35,513 bases of DNA from Rhodopseudomonas_A sp036404135 (GTDB lineage: Bacteria; Pseudomonadota; Alphaproteobacteria; Rhizobiales; Xanthobacteraceae): assembly GCF_036404135.1 (NCBI RefSeq), contig NZ_DASWPE010000196.1:1-35513 (forward strand). Direction: 5' to 3'. This document shows, piece after piece, positions 16,647-24,807 of this stretch. The notes under the pieces are model-generated. The model had not been told where the DNA came from. It worked only from the letters and a program-made list of their open reading frames with translations, and ran no database searches. Both the position numbers and the translations under genes were made by a program. Within the stretch, counting starts at the first letter, position 1. Each line of letters begins with the position of its first letter.

Positions 16647-17122
16647 TCAGACCAATGTCGCTCGCGGGTTGCGGTTTTCCTGGTTTGGAAGAAGAAATTT
16701 CTCCAGAATCGCGACTATCAAAGCGCGTTCAGCCAGTCGAGATATTCTGCCATTTGATAACCTTGAACAATATTACGGTGTTCAGAAATGGGAAGCGGTG
16801 CCGTTAAGCTCGGGGCATTCGACGATATGCCTCGCGCACGATGTCGACATCAGACTTAGCAGCTACCTGGCGCCGGCTCCGGCCGCGGATGATCCGCGAA
16901 GTGTGCGGCGCACGCCTCGCCCCGAACGCCCTTGCTGCGCTCGCCATGCCGCAAACGAAAAGCCGCCGGCCTGTTTCTGACGTGGGAGCGGAGCGGGGGA
17001 AACCGAATAACGCTCGCAACCGATTGAAAGCCCCGATATGCAAACACTGACCGGGCGTTCTCGTGCCAGCTTAAAAACCAGGGCCCCAATCAGGGCGCAC
17101 CAAATCGTTTGGAGTAGTCATT
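16647..17122. other. Intergenic stretch between the nuclease operon and the methyltransferase
   Basis: A divergent gap of 476 bases. It must hold the promoters of both flanking transcription units, but no convincing -35/-10 pair was found. Short open frames on both strands (for example 16841-17050 plus, 16804-17043 minus) have no recognisable domain. The segment 16741-16798 resembles 18242-18300 (see findings). Confidence 0.4.
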
Positions 17123-17929
17123 ATGTTGGATGTGAATTCGGATCCGAGAGCCTGGTCGAATTACAATGTTTCGAGCGATGTCGCGGACTTGGCCGCCCGC
17201 TCTCTGGTCGCACCGTTCCCGCCAACGGCGCTGATGCAGCGCGTTTCAGGCCTTACGGACCCAAGGGATTTTGCGTCGCACGGCAGGGATCTGTTTCTCG
17301 CGCTCAATGCGGCCAGCCCGAAGAACCTATCGGAGTACCGGAACATCCTGGACTTCGGCGTCGGCTCCGGGCGGCTCGCGCGGATGTTTTTGGGATTCAA
17401 GGGAAGTTATACCGGCGCGGACATCGACCACGAACTGGTCGACTGGGTCGGCGGAGCCCTGCCATGGGTTACACCATTGCGCACCAAGGAAAGGGCCGCC
17501 CTGCTCTGTCCCGACAACTCCTTCGATTGCGTGATTTCGGTCTCTGTCTTCACCCACATGAACGAAGCCGATTCGGAATTCTATCTGAGGGAGCTGCACC
17601 GGGTCACGAAACCCGGGGCATGTCTGCTACTCACCGTGCACGGCCGCCGCGCCTTGACGCGAGCCGAAACCGAGGCGCGCATCTTTGAGATGCTATCTAT
17701 TCCCGAGGCCGGAATGAAGGAGGCGATGCGTCGAATGGCCGACCCGGGGTTCACGTTCATCATCCAACCGCAGGGTCATCTGACAACCGAGAATTATGAA
17801 TACGGGATCAGCTTCACCGATGAAGGATACATTCGCTCCAGATGGAGCAAGTTTTTCTTCGTCGAGAAGATCGTTGCGGGTGGCATCCACGATTTTCAGG
17901 ACATCGTGGTACTGAGGAAACAAGCATAA
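17123..17929 (+). CDS. Class I SAM-dependent methyltransferase
   Basis: A 268-aa methyltransferase. SAM-binding motif I is ILDFGVGSGRLARMF (about residues 74-88), followed by an acidic GADID (motif II), CPDNSFDCVISVSVFTHM (motif IV region) and a Methyltransf_11-type LRELHRVTKPGACLLLTVHG. A C-terminal tail of about 90 residues is specific to the protein. The ATG has GGAG nine bases upstream. It is a single-gene unit. Its substrate cannot be told; such enzymes often modify polysaccharides or small metabolites. Confidence 0.85.
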   Translation: MLDVNSDPRAWSNYNVSSDVADLAARSLVAPFPPTALMQRVSGLTDPRDFASHGRDLFLALNAASPKNLSEYRNILDFGVGSGRLARMFLGFKGSYTGADIDHELVDWVGGALPWVTPLRTKERAALLCPDNSFDCVISVSVFTHMNEADSEFYLRELHRVTKPGACLLLTVHGRRALTRAETEARIFEMLSIPEAGMKEAMRRMADPGFTFIIQPQGHLTTENYEYGISFTDEGYIRSRWSKFFFVEKIVAGGIHDFQDIVVLRKQA

Positions 17930-17941
17930 TTTGCGACTTGC

Positions 17942-18091
17942 TTACGGGTGAGCGGCGCGGGCAGCGCTTAGCGTTCGTCGCTTCCGAAACGCCACCGCCC
18001 ACGCCAATTCCTCGGCGGCCTTCTCGCCGCCGGCGATGTCGCGGACCCGACGCGCCAACCTTGCGAACGAAAAAGCAACAAGAGGGCACAT
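17942..18091 (-). CDS. Possible small protein (49 aa)
   Basis: An open frame starting at the ATG at 18091 and coding for 49 residues, with ARRVRDIAGGEKAAEELAWA as its core and a basic end. It resembles small helical orphan proteins I associate with Bradyrhizobium, but has no clear ribosome site and no domain. It lies just outside the tRNA-Gln fragment. Confidence 0.3.
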   Translation of the reverse strand: MCPLVAFSFARLARRVRDIAGGEKAAEELAWAVAFRKRRTLSAARAAHP

Positions 18092-18151
18092 CAGCGGTGA
18101 TCGGGGCCGAACAGGCGCCGGAACAAAGAAGGATTTCCGAGCAATAACAAT

Positions 18152-18196
18152 TGGCTGGGGCGGGAGGGTTCGAACCTCCGCATGGGGGAATCAAAA
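18152..18196 (-). tRNA. 3' half of a tRNA-Gln(UUG) gene, probable attachment site
   Basis: On the minus strand this reads as tRNA positions 32-76. It contains the seven-base anticodon loop TTTTGAT (anticodon UUG), the 3' anticodon stem TCCCC, variable bases CATGC, T stem GGAGG, T loop TTCGAAC, T stem CCTCC, acceptor strand CGCCCCA, discriminator G and encoded CCA. Upstream of the loop the sequence no longer pairs with the anticodon stem, and there is no D arm or 5' acceptor strand. It is thus a fragment that ends at the anticodon loop, as expected for a tyrosine-integrase attachment site. Its polarity implies an island on the higher-coordinate side and the original chromosome on the lower side. 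Confidence 0.75.
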
Positions 18197-18648
18197 TCGG
18201 GCGGTTTCGGCAATAAAGTCAACGTGCGTTCTGCCAAATTGGATAATCAGCTTTGTTGATAACATTGATGAATACCGCGGCGTTCAGAATTTGAAACGCG
18301 GCCAGCCAAGCCTCATCACCGCGCACGTCACCCGGATCGACGGTGGACGTTGGCCGCCGCCTGCAGATAGCTGCTTGAATGTTTATGAGATGGTCAATTT
18401 TGGACAGTCGGCGCTCGGTCCGAAAGCTAAGTCTGACGGTGCCAATTACGTCGTGGAAACGCTTCGCAAGAAAATCCAGACATGTCCCTTTTTGATCGAC
18501 AGAAAACACAGAAATCCATCAGATTTTGTCAACTAACTCGATGCGACGACATAGGTAAGTCGCTTGAAGTGCTTCTCTCCAAGTCGTCGCCTCGAAGCTG
18601 CTCAGACGGAATATCCTTACGCACTTAAGTGATTCCAGGGAGGCCAGA
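18197..18648. other. Gene-poor stretch next to the attachment-like site
   Basis: Lower-GC DNA without a convincing gene. A minus-strand open frame at 18219-18509 (96 aa) has no recognisable domain or ribosome site. The start of this stretch (18242-18300) is similar to 16741-16798 on the other side of the methyltransferase gene. Confidence 0.4.
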
Positions 18649-18828
18649 GTGGTAGAAAAAATGGCGCGATCAATCGGATGGCAAAGACGGTCAGAAATGC
18701 TGAAAGCCAAGGCAGAACTTCTCGATCCAGGATTAGACAAGGACAAACTGCTCAGGCAAGCGCGGCAGCTAGAGACTGCGTCGGAAATCTGTCGTTGGCT
18801 TTCCTCGCCAACCCCACCTCCTGATTAG
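18649..18828 (+). CDS. Small helical orphan protein (59 aa)
   Basis: A 59-aa, strongly helical, charged protein (WQRRSEMLKAKAELL, then LLRQARQLETASEICRWLSSP). It resembles a small family I recall as frequent in Bradyrhizobium, with the core LLRKARQxETAxHxxEWL. GTG at 18649 is chosen because GGGAGG at 18638-18643 ends five bases upstream; the in-frame ATG at 18661 is 17 bases away. No function is known. Confidence 0.7.
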   Translation: MVEKMARSIGWQRRSEMLKAKAELLDPGLDKDKLLRQARQLETASEICRWLSSPTPPPD

Positions 18829-19285
18829 GCGATAGTTGGTGTTTGCCCCCCGTAATGACGACAAACCTCAAGGCTTCCGCTTCGCTGCGCAATCGATGCG
18901 CCTCGCGGGCTAAACGTTCGTCAAAAGAAAAGGCGACTGGCTTACGCGTGGCCTTTGAACTCCCCGGGCCTTTTGCATGTGTATCTCCCTGCCTGAACTT
19001 GGCGGGAGCAACCGACTCCTCATCACCGATGATTAACGAAACCCTGCAGACGTGGATCACCGCACTTTATGAATGCTGGGATTGGTCATTTTAATGCGCA
19101 CGACAATCGCCATTCGACCCCTGACGGAAGAGCGAAAAGTTCCGTCATCGGATGAAGGCTATTGAGCAGTATTGACCGGCCACCAGCGGATTCTTTTGGC
19201 ACAATGGTTCCCATCACCGCCTCAAGGGGCCTCTAACGGTGACTGAGAGTTTTCGTGCTCCCGCCTCAGTACAGGTGGCTGACAT
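18829..19285. other. Gene-poor stretch
   Basis: No convincing gene. A minus-strand frame at 18752-19060 contains FDERLAREAHRLRSEAEAL, which faintly resembles the helical family of the 59-aa protein at 18649 and may be a decayed relative. A plus-strand frame at 18843-19094 lies opposite. Neither has a good ribosome site. Confidence 0.35.
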
Positions 19286-19690
19286 ATGCCCGGGATTGAA
19301 CTCTTCCGGAATCCGAATCAATCCCTCTGGAACTCGGATGATCTTATCAGGATGCGACGCACCGCTCTGCGTGCTGCCCGCAGGTTGCCCGTGGGCTCAG
19401 AGCGAAATCAGCAGCGGCAAATCGCAGCCTCGCTCGGAACGCTGGCTAGGAGAGATCGGCTCGGCGCTAATGTGGGCGCCGAACGTTCATCTCGAAATGC
19501 CTGGCCTTGGCACATGATAAATACGGCACCATACGATCTTCTTCTCGAACTGGCGGTTGTCGACGAGAATGGGACGAATACGATCCTGTTTCCCTGTCAC
19601 AAAACTGTGGGCGGATGGTCGGATGCAAAGAGCGGGACACAGGTTATCGTCCGGCCGACGCATTGGCGTGAATGGCGGCGCCTAAGTTAA
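19286..19690 (+). CDS. Orphan protein with two small modules (134 aa)
   Basis: A 134-aa open frame. Residues 1-65 are helical (LWNSDDLIRMRRTALRAARRL, SERNQQRQIAASLGTLARRD). The C-terminal 58 residues form a beta-rich unit: APYDLLLELAVVDENG, FPCHKTVGGWSDA, and PTHWREW. I recall both modules as separate small bradyrhizobial proteins. ATG at 19286 has AGGTGG seven bases upstream, which supports a single fused protein; an internal ATG at 19514 would make the second module alone. The function is unknown. Confidence 0.55.
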   Translation: MPGIELFRNPNQSLWNSDDLIRMRRTALRAARRLPVGSERNQQRQIAASLGTLARRDRLGANVGAERSSRNAWPWHMINTAPYDLLLELAVVDENGTNTILFPCHKTVGGWSDAKSGTQVIVRPTHWREWRRLS

Positions 19691-19774
19691 GATCCTCGTC
19701 GGAATTGACTGGGACTTTCCCGACCAGAACAAACTCGGGAAGCGGGGCGATGACTCCCGCATCCCCGTCTGCCA

Positions 19775-19906
19775 CTAGGGTGTGCGTTGGCCATAGAACG
19801 ATCGCAGCGCGGCCTCGTAGGCCGCGAGCCCGGCGGTGCAGAGCCGCACCCACGCGGCGTAGTATTCGATCGGGTTGTGTGGGCGGATTTCGTCGCGGTT
19901 GAACAT
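19775..19906 (-). CDS. Small orphan protein (43 aa)
   Basis: A 43-aa protein beginning MFNRDEIRPHNPIEYYAAW and continuing with an amphipathic helix (LCTAGLAAYEAALRSFYG). The ATG at 19906 has a strong ribosome site, AAAGGAG, ten bases upstream on the minus strand. The helical YYAAW...AAYEAALRSF pattern is reminiscent of phasin-like segments, but this is not a safe assignment. Confidence 0.6.
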   Translation of the reverse strand: MFNRDEIRPHNPIEYYAAWVRLCTAGLAAYEAALRSFYGQRTP

Positions 19907-20252
19907 TGGCGTCGGTCTCCTTTCCAATATTGAGATGGTGAGGCCTGATCCAGCGTCAACCGGTCGATGGCGGCGTGGTCGCTCCGATCGCGCATGGCAA
20001 ATCAAGGACAACTGTAAAACGATTCAGCCGCGCGGACGCCCGAACGTTACACTCCGATTCTGGAAGTTGTGGTCGGCCCCGCTTAGGCGGGCAGTGAAAT
20101 GTGCACACCAGCGTGGCTGCGCATCATTCCGAAGGCTCAGAATATACCGGCACAGAGGAAATTTCGATCCCATCGGGGCCTGACCGCGGTTTGGGGCGGG
20201 GGGAGAGCTATCTCCGGCACACGAATTTGTTGATTTTTGGATCGAGAATAGC
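19907..20252. other. Intergenic stretch
   Basis: No gene supported. It must hold the promoter of the minus-strand 43-aa gene and of the following plus-strand small gene. Several short frames overlap each other and none has a ribosome site. Confidence 0.4.
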
Positions 20253-20456
20253 GTGCACGCGGACGAACAAATGTCTTCCCGCCGCGGGCGTGAGCAAATT
20301 CAACAATTGGCCGACCGGCTTATTGCCGCGGCAAATGAACAAGGCACCCAAGCCCAGATCGAAGCTGAGATAGGAAACATATTCGCTTACATTCGCTCTC
20401 GTGTTGATTCGAAGAATGTCCGTGAGACAGCCCGCTTAAAGTTAGATGGGCAGTGA
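20253..20456 (+). CDS. Small helical orphan protein (67 aa)
   Basis: A 67-aa hydrophilic, helical protein (REQIQQLADRLIAAANEQG, QIEAEIGNIFAYIRSRVD). The GTG at 20253 gives the full frame and an ATG at 20271 is also possible; neither has a strong ribosome site. No domain is recognised. It is the last small gene before the large secreted repeat protein. Confidence 0.45.
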   Translation: MHADEQMSSRRGREQIQQLADRLIAAANEQGTQAQIEAEIGNIFAYIRSRVDSKNVRETARLKLDGQ

Positions 20457-20678
20457 GGTTGCGGAAGCTGGCGGACTGTTGCCTCAGCGCGGTTACCGGC
20501 AGGCGCCGCAACATGCTCTGATTGCAGATATATGAACAATTTGGTCGATTCCATTAATCCATAGATCACTAGGTTTATCTAACTTCCGTATAAATAGATC
20601 TTAGCAGGAACGCAGCATCTGTCCTTCTTCTTGGTTGTGTGAGCTCGCAACGGGCAATCCAAACCTGGGAGAAATGCC

Positions 20679-22634
20679 ATGCTACCTGACCTGCGCTCAA
20701 TCCCATCCGCACTACTTCTCAGCGCCGCGATGCTAACATATTCGCCCACGACGTGGGCGCAGGGCGTCCGCCTCGGCGGCGTCAGCGTGGGTGTCGGCAG
20801 CGTTGGGGTGGGTGTCGGAGGCGTCGGAATCGGCACCGGCGGCGTCGGCATCGGAGGGGCCAGCGTTAGCGCTGGCAGCCTTGGTGCAGGCATCGGCAGT
20901 GTCGGCGTCGGCACCGGCGGCGTCAGCGTCGGCGGGGCCAGCATCAATGCGGGCAGCGTGGGCGCCAGCGTCGGCAATGTCGGCGTGGGCTCGACCGGCA
21001 TCGGCGTCGGCAATTTCGGCGTGAATGCCGGCAGCGTTTCATTGGGCAACCAGACCGGAACGCGCACGCCCGGCATCGGCAGCATCGGACCGGGAACGGT
21101 CGGCGGCCAGGGCTTCTTCTCCAGCGGCGCGCAGTTTGGCAATTCCGGCATCGCGCAGACCGTCCCGGCTGGCCTCGGCCGCGCCGCGGCGGCCCGCCAG
21201 CGCGCGGCTGTGGCGCGCAGCAACCGCGCGGCCAGGATCGCGGCCCTGCGGTCGAACCAGCAGAACCGCAACAACGCAGCGGCGTCGGTCGACGTGTTGA
21301 ACACCGCCGCCGGCCGGCCGGGCCGCCTGGTCGCGGTCAGCGCCCTCAACGGCAGGACCAACCGCACCTCGCCGAGCGCTTCGTCGACCAATGCTCCGGT
21401 CGCCAGCGTCGACGTCGCCAACGCCTCCTCGGGCACGCCGGGATCGGCGGCGGCGGTGCGCGTGCTGAACGGCCGCCCCGTCGGCGGCGCCACCCGCGAC
21501 AGGGCGCTGGTGAACGCCAATGTGCTGAACGCGACCTCCGGCTCCCCGGGCGCTGCGGCCTACGTCAATGTGCTGAACGGCAACGCCGCAGCAAGCCCGA
21601 CCCAGAGCAGCGGCGGAGCGGTCGCAGCGAACGTGCTGAATGCCTCGCCGGGAGCGAGCGGCGGACTTGCTACCGTGAACGTCGCGAACGGCGCCGCGCC
21701 CGGCAGTGCGCCCGCTGGGTCGACCACCGCCTCAGCCCCGGCCGATACGGCCGGAATTGCCGGCGCCAACGTGCTCAACGCCACGCCCGGCACCAGCGGC
21801 TCGCTCGGTACGGTGAACGTTGCGAACGGCGCGGCCACCAGCCCCACCAGTGGCACCACCACCGGCGGCGGCACCAGCACGACACCGACGGACACCGGGC
21901 TTGCAGGAGTGAGCGTGCTCAACGCCACGCAGGCGCGTAGCGCTCGCCTCGCCAACGTGGCGATCGGCAACGGCGCGGGCTCCAGCGGCACGACGGATCC
22001 GTCGGCCGGCACCACTTCGCCGAGCGGCGCGCTGAACGCCAACGTGCTCAACGCCACGCCCGGCACCAGCGGCTCGCTCGGTACCGTCAATATTGGCAAC
22101 GGCAATGCAACCTCCGGCTCGGGCACAACGGATGGCAGCGGCGGCGCCTTGGCGGCGAACATTCTCAACGCCACGCCGGGTCCGAGCGGCACCCTCGGCA
22201 CCATCAACGTTCTGAACGGCGGCGGCACCACCGGCCCCGGCAACGGCGGCGGCGGAACGGTCACACCTCCGGGTGGCCCCGGTGGCACGGGCCCCGGTGG
22301 CACCGGCGGCGGCGGCACCGGCGGTGGGACGGTTGGCGGCGGCAACGGCGGAACGGCGGATGGCGGATCGGGCGGCTCCAACCCGGCCGGCAACGGCAAC
22401 ACGACCACCGAGGCCAACAACGGTGGTGGTGGCGGCGGCGGTGGCGGTGGCGTTGCGATCGGCGGCTACAGCTCCTCCGGCAATTCCGTAAACCAGGAGG
22501 GCAACGCGACCAACGGCATCGGCGCCCGCTGCACGCAGGTGCTGCAGGCCCCGCACCGCTTCAAGAAGCGGATCTGGGAGCGCTGCATCCGCCTGGTCGA
22601 GCGTTTGCGCAAACGTCAGGCCGCCGCGCAGTAA
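20679..22634 (+). CDS. Secreted Gly/Ala-rich repeat protein
   Basis: A 651-aa protein with a signal peptide (residues 1 to about 28, ending TTWAQ). Residues 29-130 are a glycine/valine repeat (GVSVGVGSVGVGVGG-type, period about 5-7). A basic segment near 165-210 (ARQRAAVARSNRAARIAALR) leads to eight copies of a ~24-residue module between about 205 and 520, each with a core close to ANVLNATPGTSGSLGTVNVANG, separated by Gly/Ser/Thr/Pro-rich spacers. A polyglycine stretch precedes a C-terminal 35-residue tail rich in Arg/Lys with one Cys pair partner (RCTQVL, IWERCIRLVERL). GGGAG lies seven bases before the ATG. It is probably a surface or periplasmic structural protein; no enzyme domain is present. 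Confidence 0.8.
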   Translation: MLPDLRSIPSALLLSAAMLTYSPTTWAQGVRLGGVSVGVGSVGVGVGGVGIGTGGVGIGGASVSAGSLGAGIGSVGVGTGGVSVGGASINAGSVGASVGNVGVGSTGIGVGNFGVNAGSVSLGNQTGTRTPGIGSIGPGTVGGQGFFSSGAQFGNSGIAQTVPAGLGRAAAARQRAAVARSNRAARIAALRSNQQNRNNAAASVDVLNTAAGRPGRLVAVSALNGRTNRTSPSASSTNAPVASVDVANASSGTPGSAAAVRVLNGRPVGGATRDRALVNANVLNATSGSPGAAAYVNVLNGNAAASPTQSSGGAVAANVLNASPGASGGLATVNVANGAAPGSAPAGSTTASAPADTAGIAGANVLNATPGTSGSLGTVNVANGAATSPTSGTTTGGGTSTTPTDTGLAGVSVLNATQARSARLANVAIGNGAGSSGTTDPSAGTTSPSGALNANVLNATPGTSGSLGTVNIGNGNATSGSGTTDGSGGALAANILNATPGPSGTLGTINVLNGGGTTGPGNGGGGTVTPPGGPGGTGPGGTGGGGTGGGTVGGGNGGTADGGSGGSNPAGNGNTTTEANNGGGGGGGGGGVAIGGYSSSGNSVNQEGNATNGIGARCTQVLQAPHRFKKRIWERCIRLVERLRKRQAAAQ

Positions 22635-22642
22635 ATCCAACC

Positions 22643-22675
22643 GATTCCCCTACAAGATCGTCTTGCAGGGGAATC
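22643..22675. terminator. Bidirectional terminator-like hairpin between convergent genes
   Basis: A stem of GATTCCCCT (22643-22651) with AGGGGAATC (22667-22675), one A/C mismatch, then CAAGA with TCTTG and a TCG loop. It lies eight bases past the repeat-protein stop and five before the stop of the minus-strand porin-like gene. There is no T run, so it may act with other factors. Confidence 0.7.
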
Positions 22676-22680
22676 GCGCG

Positions 22681-24126
22681 TCAGAACCTGCCGTTCATCG
22701 ACAAAAGGTAAACGTCGCGATCGTAGGAGATCGCGCCGACGCCGGCGGACTGGCCGCCGACCGGATCGAAATTGATCCGCCGATAATCGAAGCTGAGCGT
22801 GACCTTGTCGTTGGGGAAGTACTTCAACGACGCCAGCGGGCTCAGCGTGCGATCGGACCGATGGCCTGCGACCGGTCCGAGATAATCATCCACCATGTAG
22901 GACGCGCCGGCCCCGATCGCGACGTTCGCCAGGATGCGATATTCCAGCCGTCCCGCGATGGTCGATTCGATCGCGCTGACGCAGGCGGCGCCGGGGCTGG
23001 TCGAGCAGACCGCCGCGGACGCGCCGAGCACCCCCGGCGCGATCAAGGCGAGACTGAGCGCCGCCTCCTTGGCCTCGCGGCGGCCTTCGATGACGCCGGT
23101 CAGTTGGTCGGTGAGCAGGAAGGCCATGCTGGCGCCATAAGTCCAGTTCGACACCTCCTGGAAGCTCACGCCGTTGTACTGCTGATTCATGTAGCCGGCC
23201 CAGGCCTCGCCGCGCAGGCGCGCGTTGGGTCCCTGCTCGAACAGCACGCCGCCGACGACGCGGTAGCCGGTGGAATCGAACACATCGACGCGCCAGTTGC
23301 GCACATTCCCCGCCGCCTCAACGAACACGCTGGTCAGCGGCGCGATGACGTAGCCGAGCCGGCCGTTGGCGACGCCGATGCCGCCGTCGGCGTAGCTGAA
23401 GTCGACGATGCCGCCGAGCAGGCTGGCGTTGTCGTAATGAATGCCGACGCCCGCCGCGCCGAGCGACGTCCACCATTGGCCGTAGCGCTTGTTCAAGGCG
23501 ATCGATCCGATGCCCTGATCATAGGCGATCGGCGATTGAAACGCGGTGCTGAGCAGGATGCCGCCCGGCCCGACCGTATCGGAGGAGCCGCGATCGAGAT
23601 GCGCGTGCAAATAGCGCGCGTTGCTGACGATCTGCGTATCGGTATCCGGCATCACCGTGAAGTTGACGCCGAACGACCCGTTCACCTGGTCCTCCGAATT
23701 GTACTTCACGTAGCGGCGGCCCTCGATATAGCCGTCGGCGCCGATGGTGTAGTTCTGGCCCTGCGCCATCCAGGCGAATTCGGGGCGGCCAACGAAGGCG
23801 ACGTCGGATTGCCGGGCGGAGCGCGTCGCAAAGATGTTGTCGTCGTAGAAGGTCGCGGCGGTGACGCCGGTCACCAGCGTTCCGCCGCCGAGTGCATAGC
23901 CGGCGATCGGCGCAGCGGCGGGCGGCCACGTGCTGGAGGCCGGCGTGGACACCGGCCCGGTCTGCGCCCCGGGCAGCGCGTTGGGCTGCCGGCGGGCGTA
24001 ATTCGGCAGGCTCCAGGTCTGCGCCACGGCATCCTCGGCGGCCGCGGGCGCCGATTGAGCCAAGACCAGTGATGGATTCGCCACACACATCAGCAGCAGA
24101 GCGGGCAAAAATCGATCGGCTCGCAT
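22681..24126 (-). CDS. Outer-membrane beta-barrel protein
   Basis: A 481-aa protein with a signal peptide (about residues 1-24, ending VLAQ) and a C-terminal run of alternating beta-strands ending in a terminal Phe (LLSMNGRF), the hallmark of outer-membrane barrels. Residues 75-481 give roughly 16-18 strands (for example YTIGADGYIEGRRYVKY, SVFVEAAGNVRNWRV, ARLRGEAWAGYMNQQY, KVTLSFDYRRINF), like the BBP2-type outer-membrane beta-barrel family. ATG at 24126 has GAGG eight bases upstream; a GTG three bases earlier is possible. It is convergent with the secreted repeat protein and may serve surface polysaccharide or protein export, which is inference. Confidence 0.75.
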   Translation of the reverse strand: MRADRFLPALLLMCVANPSLVLAQSAPAAAEDAVAQTWSLPNYARRQPNALPGAQTGPVSTPASSTWPPAAAPIAGYALGGGTLVTGVTAATFYDDNIFATRSARQSDVAFVGRPEFAWMAQGQNYTIGADGYIEGRRYVKYNSEDQVNGSFGVNFTVMPDTDTQIVSNARYLHAHLDRGSSDTVGPGGILLSTAFQSPIAYDQGIGSIALNKRYGQWWTSLGAAGVGIHYDNASLLGGIVDFSYADGGIGVANGRLGYVIAPLTSVFVEAAGNVRNWRVDVFDSTGYRVVGGVLFEQGPNARLRGEAWAGYMNQQYNGVSFQEVSNWTYGASMAFLLTDQLTGVIEGRREAKEAALSLALIAPGVLGASAAVCSTSPGAACVSAIESTIAGRLEYRILANVAIGAGASYMVDDYLGPVAGHRSDRTLSPLASLKYFPNDKVTLSFDYRRINFDPVGGQSAGVGAISYDRDVYLLSMNGRF

Positions 24127-24355
24127 CACACCATCCTCAGTTGAGCGCCGCTACCGTCCGAGGAATCGGACACCCGCTACGCGGGAACTCTGCAAATCTT
24201 CGCGGCATCATTGGTGCGAGCAAAGAGCAATATGGTTAACTGATCGTTAATATCCTTCGATCACCTTCCTCCGACATAACGAGACTAGGTCCCAGGTGAA
24301 GTGGCATTACCTACAACAAACCAAGAAAATGGAGCTAACGAATTGAGGACCCGCC

Positions 24356-24529
24356 CTATTCGTTGGATCCTTCTTTGCCCCGATCCACGCCGTTCAGCAG
24401 GTCGACCAGATCATCCGCAGCCTCCATTTCGAGGCCGGTCTGCCAACAGCCCGTAATAACCGCAGGCGTATTCGCCTGCGCATCCCAGACGGCCCAGCCG
24501 TTTTCGAGTTTTCGTAGCTCGTAGCGCAT
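24356..24529 (-). CDS. Small orphan protein (57 aa)
   Basis: A 57-aa protein (YELRKLENGWAVWDAQANTP, then TGLEMEAADDLVDLLNGVD). It resembles a bradyrhizobial family I recall with the pattern LENGWAVWD and an acidic ADDLADLLN end. Its ATG overlaps the TAA of the upstream small gene (TAATG), so translation is probably coupled. No function is known. Confidence 0.65.
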   Translation of the reverse strand: MRYELRKLENGWAVWDAQANTPAVITGCWQTGLEMEAADDLVDLLNGVDRGKEGSNE

Positions 24530-24675
24530 TAAGGGATCATGGCGGCGCGCCGCAGGCTGCGCAACAGATCATCAAAGGATGGTTGGACCATCTGCAAACA
24601 TAAGCGCCTATCCGATTCCGGTGCGTCGAGCATGATGGCGCCGCGACGATTAGCAGTCTCTTCACCGACTGACAT
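24529..24675 (-). CDS. Small orphan protein (48 aa)
   Basis: A 48-aa frame (SVGEETANRRGAIMLDAPE, SFDDLLRSLRRAAMIP) that starts at the ATG at 24675 and ends in the TAATG shared with the next gene. Internal ATGs at 24633 and 24591 are alternatives. It has a helical basic end and no domain. Support comes from the exact coupling to its neighbour. Confidence 0.5.
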   Translation of the reverse strand: MSVGEETANRRGAIMLDAPESDRRLCLQMVQPSFDDLLRSLRRAAMIP

Positions 24676-24807
24676 TTGACTAGGACTTCTACTAGGATCT
24701 CACACGTCACCCTAGCGTTCTATCGTGCTGACCGAGCACCCAACACGAATAGCGGCGTATCGGCATTAGTCCCGAAATTTTAACAATTCCGCGCCAGGTT
24801 TTCTTTC

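Noticed and set aside
16804..17050. Short opposing frames upstream of the methyltransferase
   Set aside because: No domain, no ribosome site and no sign to prefer one strand; left as intergenic.
18152..18250. A complete tRNA gene
   Set aside because: The D arm, 5' acceptor strand and 5' anticodon stem are missing; only the 3' half is present.
20760..22450. Tandem repeats that could suggest a CRISPR array or minisatellite
   Set aside because: The repeats are in frame, vary at third positions and lack constant-length spacers; they encode protein modules.
22663..24072. A 469-codon plus-strand frame opposite the outer-membrane barrel gene
   Set aside because: The minus strand has a signal peptide, barrel strands and a terminal Phe; the plus-strand product looks like antisense sequence (Arg/Ala/Gly-rich).
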